A stretch of 64,000 nt of DNA from Pelomonas caseinilytica. GTDB taxonomy: Bacteria > Pseudomonadota > Gammaproteobacteria > Burkholderiales > Burkholderiaceae_C. Below are positions 1 to 7,074 of this stretch, piece after piece. The notes below the pieces were generated by a model. That model was not told the DNA's origin. It saw nothing but the letters and a program-made list of their open reading frames with translations, and did no database searches. The stretch lies in the NCBI RefSeq assembly GCF_021353235.1, contig NZ_JAJTWT010000011.1:62001-126000 (forward strand), in the 5' to 3' direction. Numbering within the stretch: the first letter of the stretch is position 1; each line of letters begins with the position of its first letter. Position numbers and translations under genes: made by a program.

Positions 1-177
1 CAGCGCCCACAGCGGCTTGAACTTGACCTCGCGGCGGCTGGCGCCGTCGTACTCGGGCTGGGAGACGACGGCGCCGCCGAGCAGGTAGCGGGCCGTCGGG
101 TCTTCCACCGGCTGCCTCTGGGCGTGGGCCGGGGCCCCGGCGGCGGCGGCCAGGGCGGTGATCAGCAGGACTCTCAT
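1..177 (-). CDS. MipA/OmpV-like outer membrane protein, N-terminal part only
   Basis: The reverse strand encodes 59 residues from an ATG at 177 and runs off the left edge of the window. The first 20 residues (MRVLLITALAAAAGAPAHAQ) form a signal peptide with a probable cut after AHA. The following segment ARYLLGGAVVSQPEYDGASR resembles the first beta-strands of MipA/OmpV family proteins, which form small outer-membrane barrels and in some bacteria scaffold murein hydrolases. Only this N-terminus is visible, so the family call rests on a short motif. It lies just downstream of tdh on the same strand, 35 bases from the tdh stop, so it may be co-transcribed. Confidence 0.5.
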   Translation of the reverse strand, partial: MRVLLITALAAAAGAPAHAQRQPVEDPTARYLLGGAVVSQPEYDGASRREVKFKPLWAL

Positions 178-212
178 GGCTGAAGCCTAGCAGCCCCGTC
201 GCGGGCCGTCTG

Positions 213-1169
213 TCATCCGACCTTCAATTCGCGCGCCAGCTCGGTCAGCATGTCGTCGACCATGGCGTCGAGGTCGTAATGCAGACGCCAGCCCCAGTCG
301 GCCTGGGCCTCGCGGTCGTCGATGCGCCGGGGCCAGCTTGCGGCGATGGCCTGCCGGAAGTCGGGTACGCAGTCCATCGTGAAGCCGGGCAGGCGCCGGC
401 GGATGGACGCGGCGATCTGCTCCGGCGTGAAGCTGACGCCGGCGAGGTTGTAGCTGCCGCGCTGGCGGACGGACTCGGCCGGGGCATTCATCAGCTCGAG
501 GGTGGCCCGCAGGGCGTCGGGCATGTACATCATGGGCAGGGCCTGGCCGGCTTCGAGGAAGCAGGTGTAGCGACCCTCCTTGAGCGCGGCGTGGAAGATC
601 TCGACGGCGTAGTCCGTCGTGCCGCCGCCGGGCGGCGTCTTCCAGCTGATGAGGCCCGGATAGCGCAGGCTGCGGACGTCCACGCCGTGCTTGGCGTGGT
701 ACCAGGCGCACCAGCGCTCGCCGGCCAGCTTGGAGATGCCGTAGACCGTGGTCGGGTCCATGACGGTGGTCTGGGGCGTGTCGACGGCCGGCGTGTTCGG
801 GCCGAAGGCGGCGATGGAGCTGGGCCAGAAGATCTTGTCCAGCTTCTCGTGGCGGGCCAGCTCCAGCACGTTGAGCAGGCCCTTCATGTTCAGGTCCCAG
901 GCCCACATCGGGTGCTTCTCGCCGTTGGCGGAGAGGGCCGCGGCGAGGTGGTAGATCTGCGTGATGTGATGGCGCTTGACGACCGTGGCCAGGGCGCCCG
1001 CGTCGGTGACGTCCAGCGCCTCGTGCTGCAGGGTACGGATGCGGCCCTGCGGGCTCAGGTCGCTGGTGATGACGGCGTCTTCGCCATGCTGCCGGGCCAG
1101 TTCGGCGGCCAGCTCGGTGCCGATCTGGCCGTTGGCGCCGATGATGAGGATGCGGGTCGGCCGGGTCAT
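213..1169 (-). CDS. tdh: L-threonine 3-dehydrogenase, short-chain dehydrogenase (epimerase-like) type
   Basis: This 318-residue protein has an N-terminal Rossmann motif GANGQIG (residues 11-17) and a YxxxK catalytic pair in YGISK (Y143, K147), the hallmarks of extended SDR/epimerase proteins. The segments around YPGLISWK and the C-terminal WGW match the SDR-type L-threonine dehydrogenases, which oxidise threonine to 2-amino-3-ketobutyrate with NAD+ and are unrelated to the zinc MDR enzyme of E. coli. Its ATG overlaps the kbl stop by four bases (ATGA), so the two are translationally coupled. Kbl uses the product, which strongly supports the assignment over a generic sugar epimerase. Confidence 0.88.
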   Translation of the reverse strand: MTRPTRILIIGANGQIGTELAAELARQHGEDAVITSDLSPQGRIRTLQHEALDVTDAGALATVVKRHHITQIYHLAAALSANGEKHPMWAWDLNMKGLLNVLELARHEKLDKIFWPSSIAAFGPNTPAVDTPQTTVMDPTTVYGISKLAGERWCAWYHAKHGVDVRSLRYPGLISWKTPPGGGTTDYAVEIFHAALKEGRYTCFLEAGQALPMMYMPDALRATLELMNAPAESVRQRGSYNLAGVSFTPEQIAASIRRRLPGFTMDCVPDFRQAIAASWPRRIDDREAQADWGWRLHYDLDAMVDDMLTELARELKVG

Positions 1170-2362
1170 TTCACCAGCCCCAGCTCGCGGCCGGCCTGGG
1201 CGAAGGCGGCCACGGCCTTCTCCAGGTGCTCGCGCTCGTGCACGGCCGAGATCTGCACGCGGATGCGCGCCTGGCCCTTGGGCACCACGGGGAAGAAGAA
1301 GCCGACCGCGTAGATGCCCAGCTCCAGGATGCGCTTGGACAGTTCCTGGGCCTTGACGGCGTCGTAGACCATGATGGGCACGATGGGATGGGTGCCCGGC
1401 TTGATCTCGAAGCCGGCCGCCTGGATGGCCTGGCGGAACCAGGCGGTGTTGGCTTCCAGCTTGTCGCGCAGTTCGGTCGAGCCTTCGAGCAGGTCCAGCA
1501 CGGCCAGCGACGCGCCGGCGATGGCTGGCGCCAGCGTGTTGCTGAAGAGGTAGGGCCGGGAGCGCTGGCGCAGCAGCTCGACGACCTCCCTGCGGGCCGC
1601 CGTGAAGCCGCCGCTGGCGCCGCCCAGGGCCTTGCCGAAAGTGCCGGTGATGATGTCGATCTTGCCGAACACGCCGCGGTATTCGGGCGTGCCGCGGCCG
1701 GTCTTGCCGAGGAAGCCGCTGGCATGGCATTCGTCGATGCCCAGCAGCGCGTCGTAGCGGTCGCAGAGCTCACGGATCTTGTCGAGCTGGGCGATGGTGC
1801 CGTCCATGGAGAACACGCCGTCGGTGAAGACCAGCTTGAAGCGCGCGCCCTTCTCGCTCGCTTCCTTCAGGCAGCGCTCCAGGTCGGCCAGGTCGTTGTG
1901 CTCGTAGCGCCAGCGCTGCGCCTTGCACAGGCGGATGCCGTCGATGATGGAGGCGTGGTTGAGGGCGTCGCTGATGATGGCGTCCTGCTCGCCCAGCAGG
2001 GGCTCGAAGAGGCCGCCGTTGGCGTCGAAGGCCGCGGCATAGAGGATGGCGTCCTCGCAGCCGACGAAGCGTGCGATGCGCTGCTCCAGCTCCTTGTGCA
2101 GGTCCTGCGTGCCGCAGATGAAGCGCACCGACGACAGGCCGAAGCCATGGGTGCGCAGTGCCTCGTGGGCGGCCTCGATGACCTTGGGGTGGGACGACAG
2201 GCCGAGGTAGTTGTTGGCGCACAGGTTGATGACCTCGCGGCCGTCGGTGGTGCGGACCACCGCGCCCTGCGGCGTCGTGATGATGCGTTCGGCCTTGTAG
2301 AGGCCGGCGGCGCGGATGCCGTCGAGTTCGGTTTGCAGATGTCGGTAGAAGGCTTGGCTCAT
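1166..2362 (-). CDS. kbl: glycine C-acetyltransferase (2-amino-3-ketobutyrate CoA ligase)
   Basis: A PLP-dependent alpha-oxoamine synthase of 398 residues, the same length as E. coli Kbl. It cleaves 2-amino-3-ketobutyrate with CoA to glycine and acetyl-CoA, the second step of threonine catabolism. The Schiff-base lysine is K244 in [10 protein letters not shown], and DECHASGF (about 210-217) supplies the aspartate/histidine that contact PLP. The ATG at 2362 is preferred over an in-frame start 21 bases upstream because AGGAG lies seven bases before it. It is the first gene of kbl-tdh and is divergent from an XRE-cupin regulator; a good promoter and a perfect palindrome lie between them. Confidence 0.95.
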   Translation of the reverse strand: MSQAFYRHLQTELDGIRAAGLYKAERIITTPQGAVVRTTDGREVINLCANNYLGLSSHPKVIEAAHEALRTHGFGLSSVRFICGTQDLHKELEQRIARFVGCEDAILYAAAFDANGGLFEPLLGEQDAIISDALNHASIIDGIRLCKAQRWRYEHNDLADLERCLKEASEKGARFKLVFTDGVFSMDGTIAQLDKIRELCDRYDALLGIDECHASGFLGKTGRGTPEYRGVFGKIDIITGTFGKALGGASGGFTAARREVVELLRQRSRPYLFSNTLAPAIAGASLAVLDLLEGSTELRDKLEANTAWFRQAIQAAGFEIKPGTHPIVPIMVYDAVKAQELSKRILELGIYAVGFFFPVVPKGQARIRVQISAVHEREHLEKAVAAFAQAGRELGLVK

Positions 2363-2400
2363 GGACGAGCTCCTGAGGCACAATTCGTTAAATTGGACGA

Positions 2401-2416
2401 GTTCGATATATCGAAC
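2401..2416. promoter_or_regulatory. perfect 16-bp palindrome, probable operator of the kbl/XRE divergent pair
   Basis: GTTCGATATATCGAAC is an exact inverted repeat in the 98-bp gap between kbl and the XRE-cupin regulator. It sits at about +2 to +17 of the predicted kbl transcript and within the likely promoter of the regulator gene (TATATC inside the palindrome could be its -10). Position and symmetry suggest binding by the dimeric regulator encoded at 2461, which is inference. Confidence 0.6.
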
Positions 2417-2424
2417 ATTCGTGC

Positions 2425-2453
2425 AGTATCTGAAAAACGTCTATCCCGGTCAA
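2425..2453 (-). promoter_or_regulatory. predicted sigma70 promoter of kbl-tdh
   Basis: On the reverse strand TTGACC (2448-2453) is followed after exactly 17 bases by GATACT (2425-2430). Transcription would start near 2418, immediately before the palindrome at 2401-2416. Predicted by eye from the -35/-10 match and spacing. Confidence 0.65.
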
Positions 2454-2460
2454 CCGTGCG

Positions 2461-3036
2461 ATGAACAAACCCGCCGCCGAACTCGAACCGCCCCGCGTGG
2501 GCGCCTCGCTGCAGGCCCTGCGCGCCAGCCGCGGCCTGTCGCTGGACGACCTGTCCAAGCGGGCGGGCGTCAGCAAGTCGATGTTGTCGCAGATCGAACG
2601 CAACCAGGCCAACCCTACCGTCGCTGTGGTCTGGCGGCTGGCCAATGCGCTGGGCGTGGAGATGGGCGAGCTGCTGGGCGCCGAACGCACCGCAGCGCCG
2701 GCCATCGAGACGGTGCCCGCGCACGCGACGCCCGGGCTGACCAGCCCGGACGGCCTGTGCAAGCTGCGCATCCTCGGGCCCATCGAGCTGGCGGGTCAGT
2801 TCGAGTGGTACGAGCTGACGGTGCAACCCGGCGGTGTGCTGGACAGCCAGGCCCATGAGCCGGGGTCGCGCGAGCACCTGAGCGTGCTGACCGGCGGCCT
2901 CGAGGTCACGGCCGCAGGCGCGGCCACGCGGTTGAAGGCCGGCGAAACCGCCCGTTATGCCGTGGACGGCCCGCACGCCATCCGCAACCCGGGCAAGTCG
3001 GCGGCGACGGCGCTGCTGGTGGTCCTGCACCCGTAG
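2461..3036 (+). CDS. XRE-family transcriptional regulator with C-terminal cupin domain
   Basis: This 191-residue protein has an XRE helix-turn-helix at about residues 14-70 (LRASRGLSLDDLSKRAGVSK, then SQIERNQANPT) and a small cupin beta-barrel at about 110-190 (EPGSREHLSVLTGG, ending in AIRNPGKS). In this class the cupin senses a small metabolite and the HTH binds DNA; MerR and Lrp types are excluded by the motif. It is divergent from kbl-tdh, so control of threonine catabolism is the simplest hypothesis. There is no strong Shine-Dalgarno before the ATG at 2461, but no better start exists. The ligand cannot be read from the sequence. Confidence 0.88.
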   Translation: MNKPAAELEPPRVGASLQALRASRGLSLDDLSKRAGVSKSMLSQIERNQANPTVAVVWRLANALGVEMGELLGAERTAAPAIETVPAHATPGLTSPDGLCKLRILGPIELAGQFEWYELTVQPGGVLDSQAHEPGSREHLSVLTGGLEVTAAGAATRLKAGETARYAVDGPHAIRNPGKSAATALLVVLHP

Positions 3037-3065
3037 ACTTGGCGGCTCCATCCGGGAGCCCGCCA

Positions 3066-4019
3066 ATGATCCAACGACGTTCCGCCCTGGCCGCGCTGGC
3101 CGCCCTCCCCCTGGCCGCTCGTGCGCAGGACAAGCCCATCCGCCTGCTGGTCGGATTCCCCCCGGGCGGGGGCACCGACGCCATCGCGCGGCTGCTGGCC
3201 GAGGCCCTGCAGGCGTCGCTCGGCACGACGGTGCTGGTGGAGAACAAGCCCGGCGCCGGCGGGCAGATCGCCGCCCAGGCGCTGAAGGCGGCACCGGCGG
3301 ACGGCACGACCTTCTTCGTCAGCCACGACCACACCATCTCCATCCTGCCGCTGGTGCTGAAGAACCCCGGCTTCGCCCCCGCGCGGGACTTCCTGCCGGT
3401 GGCCGGCTTCGCCACCTTCGCCAATGCCTTCGCGCTGTCGGGCGGCACTCCCGCCCACAGCCTCGCCGAGTACCTCGCCTGGGTGAAGAAGCAGGGCGGC
3501 CAGGGCAGCGTCGGCGTGCCGGCGCCGGCGTCGGTGCCGGAGTTCCTCGTCAAGCTGATCGGCGAGAAGAATGGCCTGAACCTGCTCAGCGTGCCCTACC
3601 GCGGCAGCGCGCCGATGATTGCCGACATGCTGGGCAACCAGATCGGCGCCGGGGTCGGCTCGGTGCCGGACCTCATCGTCAACCACCAGCAGAAGAAGCT
3701 GCGCATCGTCGCCGTCATGGGCCTGCAGCGCCAGGCCGTGCTGCCCGAGGTGCCGACCTTCGCCGAACTCGGCATCGCCGGCTTCGAGGACCTGCCCTAC
3801 TACGGCGTCTTCGCGCCGGCCGGCACCTCGCCGACCGCCGTGGAGCGCTTCTCGAACGCGCTGGCCGGCGTCATCGCCCAGCCGGGCGTGAAGATGCGGC
3901 TGACGGAGCTTGGCCTGTCGGTGGGCATGATGACAGCCGCCCAGCTCGCCGCCCGGGAGCGCGCCTACGCCGCGGCCTGGGCCCGCATCATCAAGGCCGG
4001 GGGCTTCCAGCCTCAGTGA
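3066..4019 (+). CDS. Bug/TctC-family periplasmic tricarboxylate-type binding protein
   Basis: A 317-residue extracytoplasmic receptor of the Bug family, abundant in Burkholderiales. It has a signal peptide ending ALPLAARAQ, then the typical first strand KPIRLLVGFPPGGGTDAIAR and the conserved LVENKPGAGG; the PYRGSAPM and LPEVPTFAELG motifs also match. The ATG at 3066 is chosen because GGGAGC lies just upstream, whereas an upstream in-frame TTG at 3039 would put nine extra residues before the signal peptide. No tctAB membrane genes are nearby, as is usual for orphan Bug proteins, so the ligand is unknown. Its last 29 bases overlap the convergent YihY gene. Confidence 0.9.
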   Translation: MIQRRSALAALAALPLAARAQDKPIRLLVGFPPGGGTDAIARLLAEALQASLGTTVLVENKPGAGGQIAAQALKAAPADGTTFFVSHDHTISILPLVLKNPGFAPARDFLPVAGFATFANAFALSGGTPAHSLAEYLAWVKKQGGQGSVGVPAPASVPEFLVKLIGEKNGLNLLSVPYRGSAPMIADMLGNQIGAGVGSVPDLIVNHQQKKLRIVAVMGLQRQAVLPEVPTFAELGIAGFEDLPYYGVFAPAGTSPTAVERFSNALAGVIAQPGVKMRLTELGLSVGMMTAAQLAARERAYAAAWARIIKAGGFQPQ

Positions 4020-5268
4020 GCAGGCTCTCCAGGGTGAGGGTGGCCCACTCGCCCTGGGTCCACAGGTTGGCCAGCAGCCCGTCGCGCCCCGCCAGGAAGG
4101 CGCGCAGCAGCGGCTCGGCCGCCACCCGCTCGGGCGCGCACAGCAGCACCAGGCGCTGGGCGCCCTCCTCTTCCAGCAGGCCGATCCAGTCCAGCGCCTG
4201 CAGCCGGTCCAGCACGGGGCTGAGCTGCAGCGGGTCGACCCGCAGCGCTCGTGCCAGGCCGAGGTGGGACAGGCCGCTGTGGCCGGCGTCGCGCGAGCGT
4301 CGCAGTTCGCGCAGCACTTCCAGCGCCAGGGCCAGCGGCTGGCCGGGGGTGTCCGGCCGCAGATGCAGGCGCCCGACGAGGCTGGGCGCGTTGGCCGCGA
4401 GGATGGCGCCGAGCAGCACGATCACCCAGCCCAGGTAGACCCAGATGAGGAAGACCGGCACGGTGGCGAAGGCGCCGTAGAGCGTCGAATAGGTCGGCAC
4501 CAGCTTCAGGTACCACGCCAGCAGCGACTTCGCCAGCGAGAAGCCCAGCGACACGAAGGCGCCGCCGAGCACCGCGTGGCGCCAGCGCACGTGGGTGTTG
4601 GGCACGTAGTGGAAGAGGCCGGCGATGGCCAGGCCGAGCAGCACGATGTCGGCACCGCCCAGAAGAGCCGCCAGGTCGGCCGGCATCTTGGTGAGCAGGC
4701 CCTGGCCGACGCTGATGGCATAGCTCGTCAGCGTGAGGCTCGCGCCCAGCAGCAGCGGCCCCAGCGTCATCGCCGCCCAGTAGACGAGCACTCGCTGCGC
4801 CATGGGCCGCGGGCGCTGCACGCGCCAGATGGCGTTGAGGGTGCGGTCGATGGTCAGCATCAGCGCCAGCGCCGTGACGCCCAGGGCTACCAGGCCGACG
4901 GCGCCGAGCTTGTTGGCCTTGGCGGCGAACTGGGTGAGCGCCCCCAGCACGGGCTTGGCGATGTTGGGCGGGATCAGGCTCTTCAGGAAGTACTGCTCCA
5001 GCGCCGACTGGAAGCTGGAGAAGATGGGGAAGGCCGTGAAGACGGCCAGCATCACCGTCAGCAGCGGCACGAGTGAAATGAGCGTCGTGAACGTGAGGCT
5101 GCCGGCGGTGAGGCCGAGCTTCTCCTCGCGGAAGCGCTGGCGGAAGGTGTGCAGCGTCTGCAGCCAGGGCCAGGCCAGCAGCTCGGCGATGAAGCTGCTG
5201 GCCAGGGCAATGGGATTGCGTTCGAGGGGCGCGTCGGGGTTGTCGGACGGCGAAGGAAGGGCGGACAT
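3991..5268 (-). CDS. YihY/BrkB-family inner membrane protein
   Basis: A 425-residue integral membrane protein of the YihY/virulence-factor BrkB family (UPF0761), once mislabelled ribonuclease BN. The diagnostic N-terminal part GLTAGSLTFTTLISLVPLLTV is at about residues 51-71, and the rest of the first 300 residues forms about six hydrophobic segments, including VPVFLIWVYLGWVIVLLGA. The last 110 residues are soluble and look like the winged-helix extension (LGLARALRVDPLQLSPVLDRL) seen in long family members. Molecular function is unknown. It is convergent with the Bug gene and divergent from the DUF2069 gene. Confidence 0.88.
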   Translation of the reverse strand: MSALPSPSDNPDAPLERNPIALASSFIAELLAWPWLQTLHTFRQRFREEKLGLTAGSLTFTTLISLVPLLTVMLAVFTAFPIFSSFQSALEQYFLKSLIPPNIAKPVLGALTQFAAKANKLGAVGLVALGVTALALMLTIDRTLNAIWRVQRPRPMAQRVLVYWAAMTLGPLLLGASLTLTSYAISVGQGLLTKMPADLAALLGGADIVLLGLAIAGLFHYVPNTHVRWRHAVLGGAFVSLGFSLAKSLLAWYLKLVPTYSTLYGAFATVPVFLIWVYLGWVIVLLGAILAANAPSLVGRLHLRPDTPGQPLALALEVLRELRRSRDAGHSGLSHLGLARALRVDPLQLSPVLDRLQALDWIGLLEEEGAQRLVLLCAPERVAAEPLLRAFLAGRDGLLANLWTQGEWATLTLESLLTEAGSPRP

Positions 5269-5289
5269 GGCTTCTATGATGCCGCAGTG

Positions 5290-5670
5290 ATGCCGCCCGC
5301 CCCCGAAAGAACCGAGCCGACCGCCGCCGAGCGGCTGTCGCGCAACCTCGCCCTGACGGCCACGCTGGCCCTGTTGCTGCTGTGCCTGGCCTGGGAGCTC
5401 TGGCTGGCGCCGACCGGCCGCGGCACGCTGGCGGTGAAGGCCCTGCCCCTGCTGCCCGCGCTCACCGGCCTGTGGCGCTACCGCCTCTACACCTACCGCT
5501 GGGTGGCGCTGGGGGTGTGGCTCTACGTGCTCGAAGGCCTGGTGCGCGCCACCAGCGACGCGGGGCGCGGCCAGTGGCTGGCGATGGCCGAGGTGGTGCT
5601 CGGCATCGTCGTCTTCACGGCTTGCACGGCCCAGATCCGCCAGCGCCTGGCGGCGGCCAAGGCGGCATGA
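5290..5670 (+). CDS. DUF2069 small membrane protein
   Basis: A 126-residue protein with four hydrophobic segments (LALTATLALLLLCLAWELWL, ALPLLPALTGLW, WVALGVWLYVLEGLVRA, MAEVVLGIVVFTACTAQIR) matching the DUF2069 family of inner-membrane proteins. No function is established. The ATG at 5290 is used because the longer frame upstream is antisense to the YihY gene. Its stop overlaps the start of the FAD-linked oxidase by four bases (ATGA), so the pair is translationally coupled. Confidence 0.85.
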   Translation: MPPAPERTEPTAAERLSRNLALTATLALLLLCLAWELWLAPTGRGTLAVKALPLLPALTGLWRYRLYTYRWVALGVWLYVLEGLVRATSDAGRGQWLAMAEVVLGIVVFTACTAQIRQRLAAAKAA

Positions 5671-7070
5671 GCGCCTTCCTCGACGCCCTGCATGCGCGGC
5701 TCGGCGACGCCGGGCTGCTCGTGGGTGGCGACCTGTCGGCCTACGAGCGCGACTGGCGCAAGCGCTATCCGGGCCAGGCCCTGGCCGTGGCGAGGCCGGC
5801 GTCGACCGACGAGGTGGCCGCCGTCCTCAAGCTCTGCCACGAGCACCGCGTCGCCGTCGTGCCCCAGGGCGGCAACACCGGACTGGTCGGCGGCTCGACA
5901 CCGGACGACAGCGGCCGGCAGCTGGTGCTGAGCCTGTCGCGCATGAAGCGCGTGCGCGCGGTCGACGCGGCCAACGCCAGCCTCACGGCCGAGGCCGGCT
6001 GCGTGCTGGCCGAGGCCCAGGCAGCGGCGGCCGCGGCCGGGCTGCTCTTTCCGCTCAGCCTGGCGGCCGAGGGATCGTGCACCCTGGGCGGCAACCTGGC
6101 GACCAATGCCGGCGGCACGCAGGTGCTGCGTTATGGCAATGCGCGCGAGCTCTGCCTGGGGCTGGAAGTGGTCACCGCTTCGGGCGAGGTCTGGCAGGGT
6201 TTGTCGGGCCTGCGCAAGGACAACACAGGCTACGACCTGCGCGACCTCTTCATCGGCAGCGAGGGGACGCTGGGCGTCATCACCGCGGCGACGATGAAGC
6301 TCTACCCCCAGCCCAAGGACCGCGTGACGGCGCTCGCGGCCTGCGGCTCGCTGGAGGCGGCAGTGGCGCTGCTGGGCCTCGCCCGCGAGCGCGCCGGCGA
6401 CGCGCTGACCGGCTTCGAGGTCATGAACCGGGCGTCTCTCGCCCTGGTGGCTCGGGAGCTGCCCCAGTTGCCCCAGCCCCTCGGCGCCGCGGCTTGGACG
6501 GTGCTGCTGGAACTGTCCGACGCCGAGAGTGCCGAGCATGCGCGCGCCGTCTTCGAAGGCCTGCTGGAAGCAGCGGTCGAGCGCGGCAGCGTCGAGGACG
6601 CCGCCATCGCGCAAAACCTCCAGCAGGCCCAGGCCTTCTGGCATCTGCGCGAGGCCATCCCTCTGGCCCAGGCCCAGGCCGGGCTCAACATCAAGCACGA
6701 CATCGCCCTGCCCGTCTCGGCCATTCCCGGCTTCGTCGCCGAGATGGACGCCGCGCTGGCGACCTGGCTGCCCGGCGCCGAGGTCATCGACTTCGGCCAC
6801 CTGGGCGACGGCAACCTGCACTACAACGTGCAGGCGCCGCCGGGCGTGGCGCCTGCGGAGTTCCTGGCGGCGCACGAGGCGGCGATCAACGAACGGGTCT
6901 ACGACGCGGTGCAGCGGCGCGGCGGCTCGATCTCGGCCGAGCACGGCATCGGCCGGCTCAAGCGCGAGGAACTGGCCCGGCGCAAGGACACCGTGGCGCT
7001 CGGCTTGATGCAGGCGATAAAAAAGGCCCTGGATCCCCAGGGCCTGATGAATCCGGGCCGCGTGCTCTAA
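5667..7070 (+). CDS. FAD-linked oxidase, D-2-hydroxyacid dehydrogenase (GlcD/Dld) family
   Basis: A 467-residue flavoprotein of the vanillyl-alcohol-oxidase/GlcD family. The FAD-binding domain shows VPQGGNTGLVGGSTPDD (about 67-83) and GGNLATNAGGTQVLRYG (about 141-157). The C-terminal cap domain carries DFGHLGDGNLHYN and ends with the family motif ALDPQGLMNPGR. Such enzymes oxidise D-lactate, glycolate or D-2-hydroxyglutarate and pass electrons to quinone or an electron-transfer flavoprotein; the substrate cannot be told here. No glcE or glcF gene follows, so it is not a glycolate oxidase subunit operon. Its 3' end contains the terminator of the convergent RND operon. Confidence 0.9.
   Translation: MSAFLDALHARLGDAGLLVGGDLSAYERDWRKRYPGQALAVARPASTDEVAAVLKLCHEHRVAVVPQGGNTGLVGGSTPDDSGRQLVLSLSRMKRVRAVDAANASLTAEAGCVLAEAQAAAAAAGLLFPLSLAAEGSCTLGGNLATNAGGTQVLRYGNARELCLGLEVVTASGEVWQGLSGLRKDNTGYDLRDLFIGSEGTLGVITAATMKLYPQPKDRVTALAACGSLEAAVALLGLARERAGDALTGFEVMNRASLALVARELPQLPQPLGAAAWTVLLELSDAESAEHARAVFEGLLEAAVERGSVEDAAIAQNLQQAQAFWHLREAIPLAQAQAGLNIKHDIALPVSAIPGFVAEMDAALATWLPGAEVIDFGHLGDGNLHYNVQAPPGVAPAEFLAAHEAAINERVYDAVQRRGGSISAEHGIGRLKREELARRKDTVALGLMQAIKKALDPQGLMNPGRVL
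7019..7044 (-). terminator. Rho-independent terminator of the RND efflux operon, inside the facing coding sequence
   Basis: Read on the reverse strand, GGCCCTGG, loop GGAT, CCAGGGCC forms a perfect 8-bp GC stem directly followed by six T residues (7019-7024). It begins 31 bases past the RND permease stop. The same bases on the forward strand encode KKALDPQG near the C-terminus of the FAD-linked oxidase. Confidence 0.88.
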
Positions 7071-7074
7071 GGCC

